Assembly (NCBI GenBank): GCA_023953615.1
Contig: JAMLJH010000001.1
Location: 2,335,360-2,399,359 of the forward strand
Origin: Verrucomicrobiia bacterium
Lineage (GTDB): Bacteria > Verrucomicrobiota > Verrucomicrobiia > Limisphaerales > JADLHS01
DNA length: 64,000 bases
Reading direction: 5' to 3'
The notes below the pieces were generated by a model. That model was not told the DNA's origin and did not search any database. It worked only from the letters and a program-made list of their open reading frames with translations. The position numbers and the translations under genes are program-made. Positions 26,362 through 36,562 of this stretch are shown here, one piece after another (within the stretch, counting starts at the first letter, position 1; the number at the start of each line of letters is the position of its first letter).

Positions 26362-27159
26362 TTAGGGTTTTTGCTCAATCAAATTCCCGGGGAGTTTCCC
26401 GTAGGCGCACCCGCGACAGCCATCGCGCAACAGGTAAAGCAGGAAGAGAAAATTCCATTTGAAATAACGTGGGATCAATCGGCGGGGTTCAGAACCCATG
26501 CGGTGTAACCACGTCAATCCGCTCCGTTGCATCCAGTCCGGTGCGTCGGACTTGGTGCCGGCATTAACGTCAAAGGCGAATCCAACCGACAAAATAACGC
26601 CGCGTCGGATTTGTGCCTTGTGCTTCTGCGTCCACGCCTGCTGCTTGGGGGTGCCCAATCCTATCCAGATAAAATCCGGCGCAAGCTGATTGATCTCCGC
26701 AATGACCTCTGCCTCGGCCGCCCCTTCCAGAGTGCCGTCGGCGTGGCAGCGACCGTGAAACGCGCCGACGAATTTGAGGTTCGGATTCTGGCGCAGAAAA
26801 TAATCTTTGAGATTTGCGCCACATTCGGCGGAACCGCCGAGCAAGTAGTGGGTGGTCCCCGGCGGCGCGGTTTTGAGGAAGCGGCGCATGAAAGTCGGCC
26901 CGTAAACGCGATCGCGTAAATTGGCCCCGGCCCGATTCAAACACCACACGAGAGGCATGCCATCCGGCACCTGGTCATCATACGCTTGCATGACTGCCGC
27001 AAAGGCCGGTTCGTGCCGTTCCATGGTGACGATCTGGGTGTTGACGAACTCGATGGCCCGGCACTGCGGTGCTTTGGCCCAATCGAGACACAAGCGACCC
27101 AGCTCCTCGTAATGAGTTACGAGCAAGGGGACCTGGAGCACATGCAACCGTTTCATCAA
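26362..27159 (-). CDS. WecB/TagA/CpsF family glycosyltransferase
   Basis: A 265-residue GT26-type enzyme expected to add N-acetylmannosaminuronate-like or other sugars to lipid-linked intermediates. Typical features are the NTQIVTMERHEPAFAAVM segment, the conserved PDGMPLVW loop with its aspartate, LLGGSAECGANL, and IWIGLGTPKQQAWTQKH with the GxGxPKQE-like motif, then SVGFAFDVNAGTK. It starts the minus-strand EPS group and is divergent from the GT4 gene on the plus strand across a 208-base shared promoter region. Confidence 0.92.
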   Translation of the reverse strand: MMKRLHVLQVPLLVTHYEELGRLCLDWAKAPQCRAIEFVNTQIVTMERHEPAFAAVMQAYDDQVPDGMPLVWCLNRAGANLRDRVYGPTFMRRFLKTAPPGTTHYLLGGSAECGANLKDYFLRQNPNLKFVGAFHGRCHADGTLEGAAEAEVIAEINQLAPDFIWIGLGTPKQQAWTQKHKAQIRRGVILSVGFAFDVNAGTKSDAPDWMQRSGLTWLHRMGSEPRRLIPRYFKWNFLFLLYLLRDGCRGCAYGKLPGNLIEQKP

Positions 27160-27367
27160 TAGGTCGGGGCGGTATTATTCGGGTGCCGCCACCTGGCTCG
27201 AATGACCTCCAAAGGTGAAAAGCGACCCCGCCAGAACCGCGCTGCAACCAGTGGAAAGTGTTGTCATAACGCAACGGCAAGCAAGAAAAGACTTCTTTTG
27301 CGGTCACGGTTCGGCAAAGTAATGGCGTGTCGCAACGCTGGATTTGTAACGACTGTAGCCGGACCGC

Positions 27368-28663
27368 ATGAAGCTGCTGGTCTTTGCCCATACGCCGCCC
27401 CCGCTGCACGGCCAGAGCTACATGGTGCAGTTGATGTTGGCGGGATTTGGTGGAAACCGGGCTGCCGGAAAAGGGCAACCCGCTGCCAACCCGGTGGACT
27501 ACGGAATCGAGTGTTATCATGTGAACACCTGCCTGTCGAAACGCATCGAGGACATCGGTGAATTTCACGGAAGCAAGTTGTTACGCCTGTTCTTCTATTG
27601 CGTGTTGGCCATCGGGTATCGCTTTCGTTACGGAGTTACAAACTTCTACTATATTCCGGCCCCCGGCAAACGCTCCGCACTTTACCGCGATTGGATGGTG
27701 ATGCTCCTCTGTCGGCCATTTTTCAAGAAGATGATTTTCCATTGGCATGCGGCCGGACTGGCCAAATGGCTTGAAACCAGCGCTCAAATCCGCACTCGGG
27801 CATTAACCTATCGCTTCATGAAACAGGTGGATTTGAGCATTGTGCTTTCAAATTACAACCGGCTGGATGCGGACAAATTCTTTTCGCGGCGAGTTTGTAT
27901 CGTGGCTGACGGCATTCCGGATCCCTGTCCGGATTTTGAGGCTACGATATTGCCCCGGCGTCGCCAGCGTCTTGAAGAACGGAAGAAACTACAGTCCGGA
28001 GACTTTGCCGCCGGGTCACGGCAGGGACCGGGCAACGGCGGCTTCCATCAGTTCAATGTGCTGTTTCTTGCTCATTGCACCCGAGGCAAGGGGCTGTTCG
28101 ACGCTATTGACGGTGTGGCGCTAGCGAACCGGCATTTAGCCGAGCTTAAAACGCCAATCCGCATTCACCTTACGGTCGCGGGTGAATTCATGTCCGCATC
28201 GGAGAAGCAGGAGTTTCAACAGCGTATTCAGCAACCCGACTTGCAAGTGGCCGGTCAACAATCTTGCGTGCGCTACCTGGGTTTTGTCACTGGCGAAGCA
28301 AAACACCGCGCCTTTGCCGAAAGCGATTGTTTTTGTTTTCCGACGCACTACTACGCCGAGAGTTTCGGTCTCGTGGTGTTGGAAGCGATGGCCTTTGGGT
28401 TGCCGGTTATCGCCAGCCGTTGGCGTTCGATTCCTGAATTACTGCCTCCGAACTATCCGGGCATCGTTCCGCCGCGCGCTCCAGATGAAATAGCCAAAAC
28501 TTTGGTGCAAATGATTACCGCCACGTCGAGTGAAACCTTGCGCAAACACTTTTTGCAACACTTTACGCTGGAACAGCATTTTTTGGCGCTGGCCAAAGCC
28601 TTGCATACCGTCGAGAAACCTTTGGAAAATCACACTTGGGTTTCCGCGCCACAGCCCTCTTGA
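27368..28663 (+). CDS. GT4-family glycosyltransferase
   Basis: A 431-residue GT-B fold transferase. The N-terminal half begins with LLVFAHTPPPLHGQSYMV, typical of group 1 transferases. The C-terminal half carries the nucleotide-sugar signature with HYYAESFGLVVLEAMAFGLPVIAS, equivalent to the E-x7-E motif, and RSIPELL. The gene lies divergent to the WecB/TagA-like gene and probably builds the same polysaccharide. An insertion of about 20 low-complexity residues near position 220 (GSRQGPGNGG) separates the domains. The acceptor and donor cannot be named. Confidence 0.88.
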   Translation: MKLLVFAHTPPPLHGQSYMVQLMLAGFGGNRAAGKGQPAANPVDYGIECYHVNTCLSKRIEDIGEFHGSKLLRLFFYCVLAIGYRFRYGVTNFYYIPAPGKRSALYRDWMVMLLCRPFFKKMIFHWHAAGLAKWLETSAQIRTRALTYRFMKQVDLSIVLSNYNRLDADKFFSRRVCIVADGIPDPCPDFEATILPRRRQRLEERKKLQSGDFAAGSRQGPGNGGFHQFNVLFLAHCTRGKGLFDAIDGVALANRHLAELKTPIRIHLTVAGEFMSASEKQEFQQRIQQPDLQVAGQQSCVRYLGFVTGEAKHRAFAESDCFCFPTHYYAESFGLVVLEAMAFGLPVIASRWRSIPELLPPNYPGIVPPRAPDEIAKTLVQMITATSSETLRKHFLQHFTLEQHFLALAKALHTVEKPLENHTWVSAPQPS

Positions 28664-28796
28664 TACTGCATTCCTGATCTTCCATTTGGTCCCGCATCGG
28701 ACGAAAGCGATTCGAGGAGCGCTACCATGGGAGCAGGCTGAATAAGTCCTTTTCAAACTCATTGCGCAGAGGCTGACAATCGTTACTTTGGGACGG

Positions 28797-30437
28797 ATGA
28801 AAATTGGTGTGCTGCAACTCAACTCCACCGTCGGGGATTATCCGGCCAACCGCCGTAAACTCATCGCCGGGTACGAACGTGCCGTGGCGGCAGGAGCGGA
28901 GTTAGTCTTGACGCCGGAACTGTTCCTTAACGGCAGCACGCCGCATGATTTGTTGCTCCAGGAAGATTTTATCGAGGCTGGTCTGGCGGCGTTAAATGAA
29001 ACCGCCCAAGTTGTCGGTCCCGTTCCGTTGTGTGTCGGGTGCGTAACTTCCAGTGCCAGTAAATCCGGAGCAACCCTCGCCAATGCCGCCGTCATTTTGC
29101 AGCACGGTAAAATCGTCGGGCAGCAAAATAAAACCATACTCTCTGAGCGCGGCGCGATGAATGAGAGCCGATATTTTCACCCCGCCCAATCAACGCGCCC
29201 GTTTGCATTTAATGGGCGCAAGATCGGAATCACCATTGGCGACGATGCGAACCCGGCAGACGGGGAGGCAAACGAGCAATCACCGGCTCCGGATCGCGTC
29301 CGCGAGTTAGTCGCTCAGGGGGCGGAGGTGATTTTGAGTCTCGCGGCCTTTCCCTGGCATGTGGGGGAGGAGCGGAAGCGCTTCGAATTCTTGCAGCGGG
29401 TGGCGCGGAATAATCGGGTGCCGGTGGTTCAAGCGAATCTCGTTGGTGGGAATGACGGAAGCATTTTTGACGGGCAGAGCATGGCATTTAACCGTGCGGG
29501 CGAGCTGATCGCGCGCGGCGCGGCTTTTGCAGAAGACGTTTTGATCGTCGAATTGGATGAAGCGCCGTCAATCAACGTCCACTGGCCGGCCCGGGAAGAA
29601 CAGTTGTTTCGCGCGCTGGCGTTGGGCATTCGGGATTACGTTCATAAGTGTGGGTTCAAATCCGCAATCATTGGCTTGTCTGGCGGTATTGATTCTGCCT
29701 TGGTGGCGGTATTGGCGGTCGAGGCGCTTGGCGCCGATCAAGTCATGGGAGTTTCCTTGCCGGCCCGTCATTCAAGCTCCGGCAGTTTGACCGATGCCGC
29801 CGCGCTGGCGAAAAATCTCGGCATTCGGTATGAGGTGGCGCCCATCAAGCCGGGAGTGGCGGCGGTGGAAAAGCAGTTGGAACAGTGGTTTGCGGGAACG
29901 CAACCCAACGAAGCCGAGGAAAACATTCAGGCCCGGTTGCGGGGCGTAACCTTGATGGCGCTGGCCAATAAGTTTGGCGCCATGGTATTGAATACCGGCA
30001 ATAAATCCGAGTCAGCGGTTGGGTATTGCACATTATACGGCGACACTTGCGGCGCCTTGGCGGCGCTGGCGGACGTTTACAAAACCGAGGTTTACGCCAT
30101 CTCGCGCTGGATCAATCGCGACCGCGAAGTGATTCCAGCGGCGACCATAGCCAAACCGCCCAGCGCCGAGCTGCGCCCCAACCAGAAAGATCAAGATTCG
30201 CTTCCGCCTTATGAGGTGCTGGATGCTCTGCTGCGAAGCTACGTGGAGGAAAATTTGAGTGTGAAAGAAATCATTGCCCGCGGTTTTTCCCCGGCGTTGG
30301 TTGAGGAAATCATCCGCAAGGTGGCGCAGAGTGAGTACAAGCGTCGCCAAGCGCCTCCCGGTTTGCAGGTATCGGCGCGGCCTTTTGGCTCGAGGCGGTG
30401 CGTGCCCATTGCCCAACGCTTTCGAAGTCCCATTTGA
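28797..30437 (+). CDS. nadE: nitrilase-type NAD synthase with altered glutaminase site
   Basis: A 546-residue two-domain NadE: an N-terminal carbon-nitrogen hydrolase (glutaminase) domain and a C-terminal ATP pyrophosphatase that amidates nicotinate adenine dinucleotide. In the synthase half the P-loop SGGIDS is at 295-300, followed by LPARHSSSGSLTDA and TGNKSESAVGYCTLYGD. In the glutaminase half Glu41 (TPELFL) and Lys112 (NKTIL) are present, but the usual ICED motif reads IGDD, with Gly148 in place of the nucleophilic cysteine. The enzyme may therefore use free ammonia. The start is the ATG at 28797; a TTG nine bases earlier is possible. Confidence 0.9.
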   Translation: MKIGVLQLNSTVGDYPANRRKLIAGYERAVAAGAELVLTPELFLNGSTPHDLLLQEDFIEAGLAALNETAQVVGPVPLCVGCVTSSASKSGATLANAAVILQHGKIVGQQNKTILSERGAMNESRYFHPAQSTRPFAFNGRKIGITIGDDANPADGEANEQSPAPDRVRELVAQGAEVILSLAAFPWHVGEERKRFEFLQRVARNNRVPVVQANLVGGNDGSIFDGQSMAFNRAGELIARGAAFAEDVLIVELDEAPSINVHWPAREEQLFRALALGIRDYVHKCGFKSAIIGLSGGIDSALVAVLAVEALGADQVMGVSLPARHSSSGSLTDAAALAKNLGIRYEVAPIKPGVAAVEKQLEQWFAGTQPNEAEENIQARLRGVTLMALANKFGAMVLNTGNKSESAVGYCTLYGDTCGALAALADVYKTEVYAISRWINRDREVIPAATIAKPPSAELRPNQKDQDSLPPYEVLDALLRSYVEENLSVKEIIARGFSPALVEEIIRKVAQSEYKRRQAPPGLQVSARPFGSRRCVPIAQRFRSPI

Positions 30438-31240
30438 GCACCCGAAGCGCGCCTGATTTCGCCGTGAAGTTTTCCATCGTTACCCCGAGTTACAACCAAG
30501 GCCGGTACCTACCTGACTGCATTGAGAGCGTGAAGGCGCAGACCGGAGTGAGCTGGGAACATCTGGTTATTGATGCGGGCTCCACGGACGAAACCTTGGA
30601 CGTCCTGCGCGCCCATGCGCATCTGAAATGGGTTTCCGAGCCGGATCAAGGCATGAGCGATGGCATCAATCGCGGCTTTCGCAAAGCCACTGGTGATTGG
30701 GTGATGTGGCTCAACACGGATGATTATTTGCTGCCCGGGGCGCTGGCGAAAGTGGCCGCTGTCGCCAATCGGCATCCAACGGCGGACATTATTTACGGCG
30801 ATTGCCTTTTCGTGGACCAGGCCCGGCAACCCATCCGTCGCAAACGAGACCATCGCTTTCACTTTGGCGTGCTGCTATTCTACGGTTGCTATATTGCTTC
30901 CACGTCCACTTTCCTCAAACGCCGAATCATTACCGACGGCCAATTGCTGGATTTGGATTACAAGGTTTGCATGGATTTTGAATACTACGTGCGCTTGGCG
31001 CTGGCCGGTTATCGCTTCGAATACCTGCCTGAAGTGTTGGCGGAATTCCGTTGGCATGGACAAAATACCAGCACGATTTTGCACACGCGCCGCCGGGCGG
31101 AACGGCTGCAAGTCCAACGTAAATACTTAAAGCAACTGGGGTACGGTTGGTTGGGACGAAAGTGGTTGTTGAGCGTTCTGACCCGCGTATTTCAAGGTCG
31201 CCGGATCCTGCTGCGCGGTTGGCCGCCGTTCGGTTCTTGA
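30434..31240 (+). CDS. GT2-family glycosyltransferase
   Basis: A GT-A fold transferase of about 268 residues. It opens with FSIVTPSYNQGRYLPDCI and contains IDAGSTDET, the EPDQGMSDGINRGF segment and the DxD-like metal site WLNTDDYLLPGA. The start is uncertain: TTG at 30434 overlaps the NAD synthase stop (TTGA) and GTG at 30464 lies directly before the domain. Position beside the GT4 gene suggests a role in the same surface polysaccharide. Family is clear, substrate is not. Confidence 0.88.
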   Translation: MSTRSAPDFAVKFSIVTPSYNQGRYLPDCIESVKAQTGVSWEHLVIDAGSTDETLDVLRAHAHLKWVSEPDQGMSDGINRGFRKATGDWVMWLNTDDYLLPGALAKVAAVANRHPTADIIYGDCLFVDQARQPIRRKRDHRFHFGVLLFYGCYIASTSTFLKRRIITDGQLLDLDYKVCMDFEYYVRLALAGYRFEYLPEVLAEFRWHGQNTSTILHTRRRAERLQVQRKYLKQLGYGWLGRKWLLSVLTRVFQGRRILLRGWPPFGS

Positions 31241-31325
31241 ACCGCAACTCGGTTGAGGCAGGAGGATGACGCGCCCGGCGAATGTCGTGTATTAACCGTC
31301 CGTCAGGCCTGGAAGGGAATGTGAC

Positions 31326-31429
31326 TCATTTCGATGCCGCCAGCGCATGAGACTCATCAGTGCCTAAAATAAAACTGCGGACGTAGTTTACCTGCTTCAT
31401 CCATTCAGCATGGCCATCGGCAAAAACGT
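31326..31429 (-). pseudogene. 3' remnant of a pseudopilin-like gene
   Basis: Reading the minus strand from about 31429 to the TGA at 31326 gives a short frame, VFADGHAEWMKQVNYVRSF then ILGTDESHAL, which matches the C-terminus of the pseudopilin-like protein at 32412-33293 (FGDGHAEW..., [14 protein letters not shown]). An in-frame stop precedes it and no N-terminal part is left. It is a decayed third gene of the local pseudopilin group. Confidence 0.75.
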
Positions 31430-31462
31430 ATCACGCGGAGGCGTGATCTTCGACCCGGAATC

Positions 31463-32323
31463 TCAGCGTGGAGCGCTAGTGCGTTGAACCATCCAGTTAT
31501 TATCCCGGGTGGAAGTTTTTCCGGTGCCAAGGCTGGGATTGAGCATTCTTATGGGTTGTTTGGTGCCGGCATCCATCCATTTCTTAATCTCCGCATGTCC
31601 GTCCGCAAACGATAGTCCCCCGGCGCCGTTGTGATACGAGGCGGGCACATCGTCCCAGACCGTAAATCCATTCGGCCAAATGTTTGCTGCCGGCATCCGC
31701 ATGCCGAAGAAACCGTCATTGATGCTATCCGGGTGTTCGTCAATAAACACCCAGGTCATGGCGGGGCCCGGACGGGTGAACTGGGATAATTTAAGGAATA
31801 ACTGATAGGTAGATTGGCCGTATGCAGTCCACATCGTGCGGTCGTAATCTCCGACGAATCCATTCATGGAAAGACTGCGGTTGCGCCGTCCGACCGCGCT
31901 GGGAATCTTGTCGGCGGGACAATGATAGACGCCTACATTGCGCGCGGTATAGGGTCCCAATGCGCCGTCCTTGAGGTATTGATCATTGGTATTGGCGCCC
32001 ATTGGCGTTCCCGACCCCCAATCCAACCAACCCGTGACCCATCCGCGCAGATCGCCGGACAGACTGCTTGCACCGAGATTGGTCACCACACTATCACTGC
32101 TGTCCCCCGCATAAAGATACCAAGCCAGTTGGAGTTGCTTGAGATTATTTAAGCAACCGATCCCTTCAGCTTTGGATTTCGCCTTGCTCAGCGCGGGTAA
32201 CAACATGGCGGCCAGGATGGCGATGATGGCAATCACCACCAGCAACTCGATCAGTGTAAAGCCGGGGAGACTTTGCCTTTTCGCGCCGTTTAATAATTTC
32301 GTGTGCGCTGGATTCATTCGCAT
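31463..32323 (-). CDS. pseudopilin-like protein, H-X9-DG type
   Basis: A 286-residue protein with a type IV prepilin leader: basic N-terminus, cleavage site [20 protein letters not shown] with the glutamate at mature position 5, then a long hydrophobic helix. The C-terminal globular part ends with the H-X9-DG signature, [16 protein letters not shown]. Large families of this kind are typical of verrucomicrobia and planctomycetes; they are presumed to be pseudopilins of a type II-like secretion machine, but roles are not established. It is the last of a minus-strand set with another pseudopilin and a giant Calx-beta protein. Confidence 0.9.
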   Translation of the reverse strand: MRMNPAHTKLLNGAKRQSLPGFTLIELLVVIAIIAILAAMLLPALSKAKSKAEGIGCLNNLKQLQLAWYLYAGDSSDSVVTNLGASSLSGDLRGWVTGWLDWGSGTPMGANTNDQYLKDGALGPYTARNVGVYHCPADKIPSAVGRRNRSLSMNGFVGDYDRTMWTAYGQSTYQLFLKLSQFTRPGPAMTWVFIDEHPDSINDGFFGMRMPAANIWPNGFTVWDDVPASYHNGAGGLSFADGHAEIKKWMDAGTKQPIRMLNPSLGTGKTSTRDNNWMVQRTSAPR

Positions 32324-32411
32324 ATCTCTAGCGGTTAATAATGGATGAGGTCAAAACGGTTATCCGTCAAGGTGGATGGCGTCCTCCGTTTCTTCATTGC
32401 TCAATTGCTAT

Positions 32412-33293
32412 TCAGCGGGTCAGTGCCAAAGGGTGGGCTTCGTCCGTGCCCAGAATAAAACTGCCAACATACCTTTTGCTTGGAACCCATTCGGCATGAC
32501 CATCACCGAAAACGACGTTGCCGCCTTCGGCTCCATGATTGTCGCCGGGGTCCGGGAAATCCTCGTTGGGACGACCGGCTCCCTTGTCAACATCCCCAAG
32601 CTTTCCTGCGTCATCCTCGTCGTAAATGATCCAAACCTCGGATGGACTGGCGTGCCGTCCCTGCTGGTAATAATTGTACTTAGTACCGGCTTGCGGCGTG
32701 GCGTACACATGGGAAGCAACGGAGCTTTGGGTTTTCCGCACATTGGTCTTCGGATTGACGGTGGTTCCGTTTGCGCCACAGAAGTAACCAGAAACTTCAT
32801 AGCTGTGGCCGTAGGGGTCCAGCTTGCCGTGTCCGTTTTCCAGCAAACTGCGCACGTAACGGGTGTTGCCATGCATGCGATCCGTGTAGAGCCGCACTCC
32901 GGAAACATTCGGGGCATACGGGCCGGTGTCATTCGGAAACATCGTCACGAAATCGTTCGTCACGTTATTACGAGTGGACGGACACATAAAGCTGCGCAGG
33001 TTCGATAAATATCCCGGATACAACCAATTTAGATCGTCGTCCGCGTAATTAGCTGCACCCGTCAATGCGCCCTTATCATCGTCATCCGCATACATCTGGC
33101 TGCCGAGGCCCATCTGTTTTTCGTTGTTCAGGCAATAGATTTTTTGTGCTTTGATTTTTGCCCGACTGAGCGCGGGCAGCAACATGGCCGCCAGAATGGC
33201 AATGATGGCAATGACCACCAACAATTCAATCAGGGTAAACCCCTCGCGAATTGAGCCGCGGCGGCGGATCAGCGGATTCGGATTTGTTTTCAT
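32412..33293 (-). CDS. pseudopilin-like protein, H-X9-DG-like type
   Basis: Starting at the ATG at 33293 it has 293 residues. The prepilin leader is [18 protein letters not shown], with cleavage expected after glycine and Glu5 in the mature form. The C-terminal end has the [19 protein letters not shown] signature, one residue longer in spacing than usual, then [13 protein letters not shown], shared with the remnant at 31326. It lies directly downstream of the secreted Calx-beta protein gene. Processing by a PilD-type peptidase is expected from the leader. Confidence 0.9.
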   Translation of the reverse strand: MKTNPNPLIRRRGSIREGFTLIELLVVIAIIAILAAMLLPALSRAKIKAQKIYCLNNEKQMGLGSQMYADDDDKGALTGAANYADDDLNWLYPGYLSNLRSFMCPSTRNNVTNDFVTMFPNDTGPYAPNVSGVRLYTDRMHGNTRYVRSLLENGHGKLDPYGHSYEVSGYFCGANGTTVNPKTNVRKTQSSVASHVYATPQAGTKYNYYQQGRHASPSEVWIIYDEDDAGKLGDVDKGAGRPNEDFPDPGDNHGAEGGNVVFGDGHAEWVPSKRYVGSFILGTDEAHPLALTR

Positions 33294-33362
33294 ACGCAAC
33301 ACAAGATTCTGCTCAATGTTCACTTTTGCAAAAGGCTTTGTTTGCCTTGGCGATTCAGAAAA

Positions 33363-33391
33363 AGAGGCATCCACTCGGCGTGGATGCCTCT
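33363..33391 (-). terminator. intrinsic terminator after the Calx-beta protein gene
   Basis: Perfect 12-bp stem AGAGGCATCCAC/GTGGATGCCTCT with loop TCGGC; read on the minus strand it is followed by a run of five T. It lies about 30 bases after the stop at 33424 and would separate that gene from the pseudopilin genes. Confidence 0.8.
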
Positions 33392-33423
33392 GCGGTTAGT
33401 CCTCCATCACTGGTGGAAACCGT

Positions 33424-36081
33424 TTAAAGGTGACGCACCCGATAAAACTGCTGGTCGCCAACCTTGGCCACCACCGCCCGGTAGGATCCGGGACTCAGTT
33501 CGGTGATCGTGGCATTGGCCGGGCTGGTGATGTCGGTGGCGGCAGTTCCGCGCAAGACTTCAAACGCGCTGGGGGCGTCCGCGAGATCGAAGGTGAAGTC
33601 CAGTTGCAATTCGCTGCCCAGATCGGTGACGGTGGCGATGGTGATCCCCTGGAGGCGCACCACTCGCAGGTTGTCAATGAGAACGAACGACTGGCTGCTG
33701 CCGACCGAACTATACGGATCGGTGTAACCGATCATGATGTTGCCACTGGTGAACTCGTTGGTGTTGTTATAACTCAGGATTGGAGTGTTATTGACTCGTA
33801 GCGTGATGACATTTCCAATCTGGCTCAGTTCCACATCCGCCCAGGTGGTTGCTCCCAACTCGCCCTGGCGGCTGGAAGGCACGCCGGCAATTCCATAAGG
33901 CGGCGACTTGAAAACGTCCTTCAAAACATCTGAAGTGGTGCCGACCACCCCGCCCAATCGAGTGGGAACATTCCCCGCTGTGGTTGGTGCGCTATAGAGG
34001 GCGAAATCTCCGCCCAAAGCGATGTTGCCTGCGCCCAGTCCTCCACCGTCCGCTTCAATGGCGCAAAAGATTCCGTCATAAGTGGCGCCAGGGGTGCCGC
34101 CGCTGCCGTTGTTGAACCAATTGGCTTTCGTGCCGGAATGGTTGAGGCCGAACAACGCGTATTCGGTGGCGGACGCACCGGTGATCCAATTGAGCAGCAT
34201 GTCAAAACGCAGGGCGTAATTGCCACTGAAGGTCTTGCCGTTTGGATAGAGGTTTACGGCGGCGGCGGAAGCGCCTCCTTCTTTATTGACCGTCATAAAT
34301 AGACCCAGGGTATCGCTTCCATGCGGGGCCGTGGGAATGTTGTATTGGCTGTAGTCAAACGCGAACGTCGCCGGATTGGAGTCCGGTGTGTCATTGGCGG
34401 CCACGTTAAGAATGGTCCAGTTCGCCGAGGAATCATTGTTGAAGTTGTCGGCGAACAATACCGTCTCGGCGGGAACATTGGCATCAATGATCGTGATGGA
34501 AGCCGAACCGGGCGTGCCAACGGCGTATTCATTGCCACTGGCGGGAGCGATAACCATCGTCGCGGTTTCATTGCCTTCGTACAGCGTGTCTTCGATTGGG
34601 TAGATGGTGTTGGTGACGCTCTGTTCGCCGGAATTGAACCAGATCGGGTATGACCCGGGGTCGTTGGCGTAAAAGTCCGTGTTGTTGGCAGCCGTTCCTG
34701 AATAGGAAAAGTTAACCTGAAATGCTGTCGTTAAGTCGCCCAGCCGGGTGATTCGAAAGGCGGCAAAGTCATTGGTACGTTCGTACATCTGCGTGGAAAT
34801 ATTGGTGATGGTCAACACCGGCGTTTCATTGTCCGCAATGGTTATGGTGGCGCTGCCGGCTCCCACGTAACTGATGTCCGGAGTGATCGAGAGGATCACC
34901 GTTTCGGTTACTTCGGGAATGGCATCATCAATCGGCACCACGGTGACATCAACACTGAAATCGTTCGCCGGGAAGGTTGCCGAGCCCGACAGGGTTTGGT
35001 AATCAACGCCATTCTGCGCCGAACCACTCATCGTGTAGAACACCGTCAACGCGGAACCGGCAGCGCTACGGGTGATCGTGAAGGTTCCTGGCGTTGGCCC
35101 CGCTTCCGAGGCGTTGGGAGCGCTTGCCGTGACGGAAACCACGTTTGTGTATTCCGTGACGCGCACATTATCAATCAATACAAATTGCAGGGCCGCCGCG
35201 TTGGGATCGGTGGAGGCGGTCGTGTTGATATCGTAGGCATTGAATAAGATGTTGCCCCCGCCCAGTGTTCCGGCGTCGGTGGTATCGGCCGTGGCAATCA
35301 AAACCCCATCCACCGAATAGGTGATGATGTTGGCCACCTTTTTGAGAGAAACTTCGTGCCATTTGAAGGCCAAAGAGCCGTCGGCGGCAGTACCGGTCTG
35401 TTGCGGATACAACGCCGTTTGCTCCGCCGGAACGGGCTGTCCGGGGAAATTTGTGACGTAATAATTCCCGCCGCCCGTATTATTGCGTGAGCCGCAGAAG
35501 TAAACGAGTGGCGAGCTGGGGTCGTCCGCGATGATGTGATCGGCGTCTTGGTAACTGACCGCGTGAGCTGGCGCATAAACCCGGTAGTCCGCGGAGGAAC
35601 CTCCGTCCACTGTGGCGCCAATAAATACACTATCGGCGATGCCGGCAACCTGAGCGGATGTTCCCGCCGTGCCGTAACCAGCTCCGCCGACAATCGTGGA
35701 ACCATTACCACCACCCGGGGCCGGCCCGTTGAAATTCATCCACATGTCAAACCGCATCTCGAAGTTTTCCGTGATGGAAAACCCCAGGGGCGACACGCTG
35801 ACGCCGCTGGGAAACTGTTGCACAGTTGCGTCCAAGTTTGCCCCCAGCTTCAATCCGTGGGTGTCGCTTCCGGTCGAGTTGGGCGCCAATGGTATTCCGA
35901 GGGCACTATAATCGTAAAACAGATCAGCGAGATTCACGCCGCCCACCGTGTTGGTGACGTAGGTGTCGTCTAGCCGGTGATCGATTTCAAAATCCTCGCT
36001 GAAAACGACATTTTGTCCCCAGGCGCTGACCGCCGTGGCCATGATCGTTCCTGCACTCAGCACTTTGACTAGTGATTTCAT
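33424..36081 (-). CDS. secreted modular protein with Calx-beta and ConA-like domains
   Basis: An 885-residue exported protein (start chosen at the ATG at 36081; 36099 is also possible). After a signal peptide ending near AWGQ come a ConA/LamG-like module (about 24-310), two Calx-beta domains (about 315-420 and 425-540, with GVDYQTLSGSATFPAND and PIDDAIPEVTETV as marks), and a second ConA-like module (about 545-800). It ends in a small beta domain finishing QFYRVRHL. Calx-beta repeats bind calcium and are common in adhesins. The module set is shared with the protein at 60213-63359. Confidence 0.85.
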   Translation of the reverse strand: MKSLVKVLSAGTIMATAVSAWGQNVVFSEDFEIDHRLDDTYVTNTVGGVNLADLFYDYSALGIPLAPNSTGSDTHGLKLGANLDATVQQFPSGVSVSPLGFSITENFEMRFDMWMNFNGPAPGGGNGSTIVGGAGYGTAGTSAQVAGIADSVFIGATVDGGSSADYRVYAPAHAVSYQDADHIIADDPSSPLVYFCGSRNNTGGGNYYVTNFPGQPVPAEQTALYPQQTGTAADGSLAFKWHEVSLKKVANIITYSVDGVLIATADTTDAGTLGGGNILFNAYDINTTASTDPNAAALQFVLIDNVRVTEYTNVVSVTASAPNASEAGPTPGTFTITRSAAGSALTVFYTMSGSAQNGVDYQTLSGSATFPANDFSVDVTVVPIDDAIPEVTETVILSITPDISYVGAGSATITIADNETPVLTITNISTQMYERTNDFAAFRITRLGDLTTAFQVNFSYSGTAANNTDFYANDPGSYPIWFNSGEQSVTNTIYPIEDTLYEGNETATMVIAPASGNEYAVGTPGSASITIIDANVPAETVLFADNFNNDSSANWTILNVAANDTPDSNPATFAFDYSQYNIPTAPHGSDTLGLFMTVNKEGGASAAAVNLYPNGKTFSGNYALRFDMLLNWITGASATEYALFGLNHSGTKANWFNNGSGGTPGATYDGIFCAIEADGGGLGAGNIALGGDFALYSAPTTAGNVPTRLGGVVGTTSDVLKDVFKSPPYGIAGVPSSRQGELGATTWADVELSQIGNVITLRVNNTPILSYNNTNEFTSGNIMIGYTDPYSSVGSSQSFVLIDNLRVVRLQGITIATVTDLGSELQLDFTFDLADAPSAFEVLRGTAATDITSPANATITELSPGSYRAVVAKVGDQQFYRVRHL

Positions 36082-36562
36082 GTAGGGTGTACTTTTCATA
36101 GTTTTTTCCAGATGTGGTTATTTCTTCAACTGTAAATCAGATCATGGTTCGCGGCAGCACTATCAGTGATGTCGGTGCAAACCGCCCGATCGCTCTACCA
36201 GCTAAACTCCAAGAACCGTCGCGCTTATCCATGATGCGAATAATGAAACCTAAACAATCCACCCACCAACGCTCAATCCTAAAACCTCCGGAACGCCAAT
36301 CAATTTGGGGGACAATTACTGTCCCCCCTTACCCACGGGTGAGCGAAGGACCGCTCCGACCCCATTTGTGACCTGGTCCACACCGCGAGAATGATTGCGA
36401 AATGGAAATCATCGCCGCCGGTAAGGTCGGTTGGTTATTTCGCAGTCGGCATATCCGTCGGAGGTTTGAGTTCCAATGAAACTCCAAAAATCGGGATCGA
36501 GTGTTGAGGCTGCGCCGACAGATCAGGATACTTTTTATCTGGCTAAAAATGAATTTTGAACC
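36082..36562. other. 480-base gap between divergent genes
   Basis: This is the divergent promoter region between the Calx-beta gene (-) and the coiled-coil gene (+). The only clear structure is a perfect hairpin at 36307-36327, GGGGGACA, loop ATTAC, TGTCCCCC, of a type often seen as a REP or terminator. A tRNA-like stretch near 36165-36235 does not fold. No gene is supported here. Confidence 0.5.

Noticed and set aside
36165..36235. Minus-strand tRNA-like stretch with TTTAGCTGGTAGAGCG (D-arm-like) and a TTTGCAC loop like tRNA-Ala.
   Set aside because: No acceptor stem pairs, and the T arm lacks the TTC-containing loop. At most it is a badly decayed relic.
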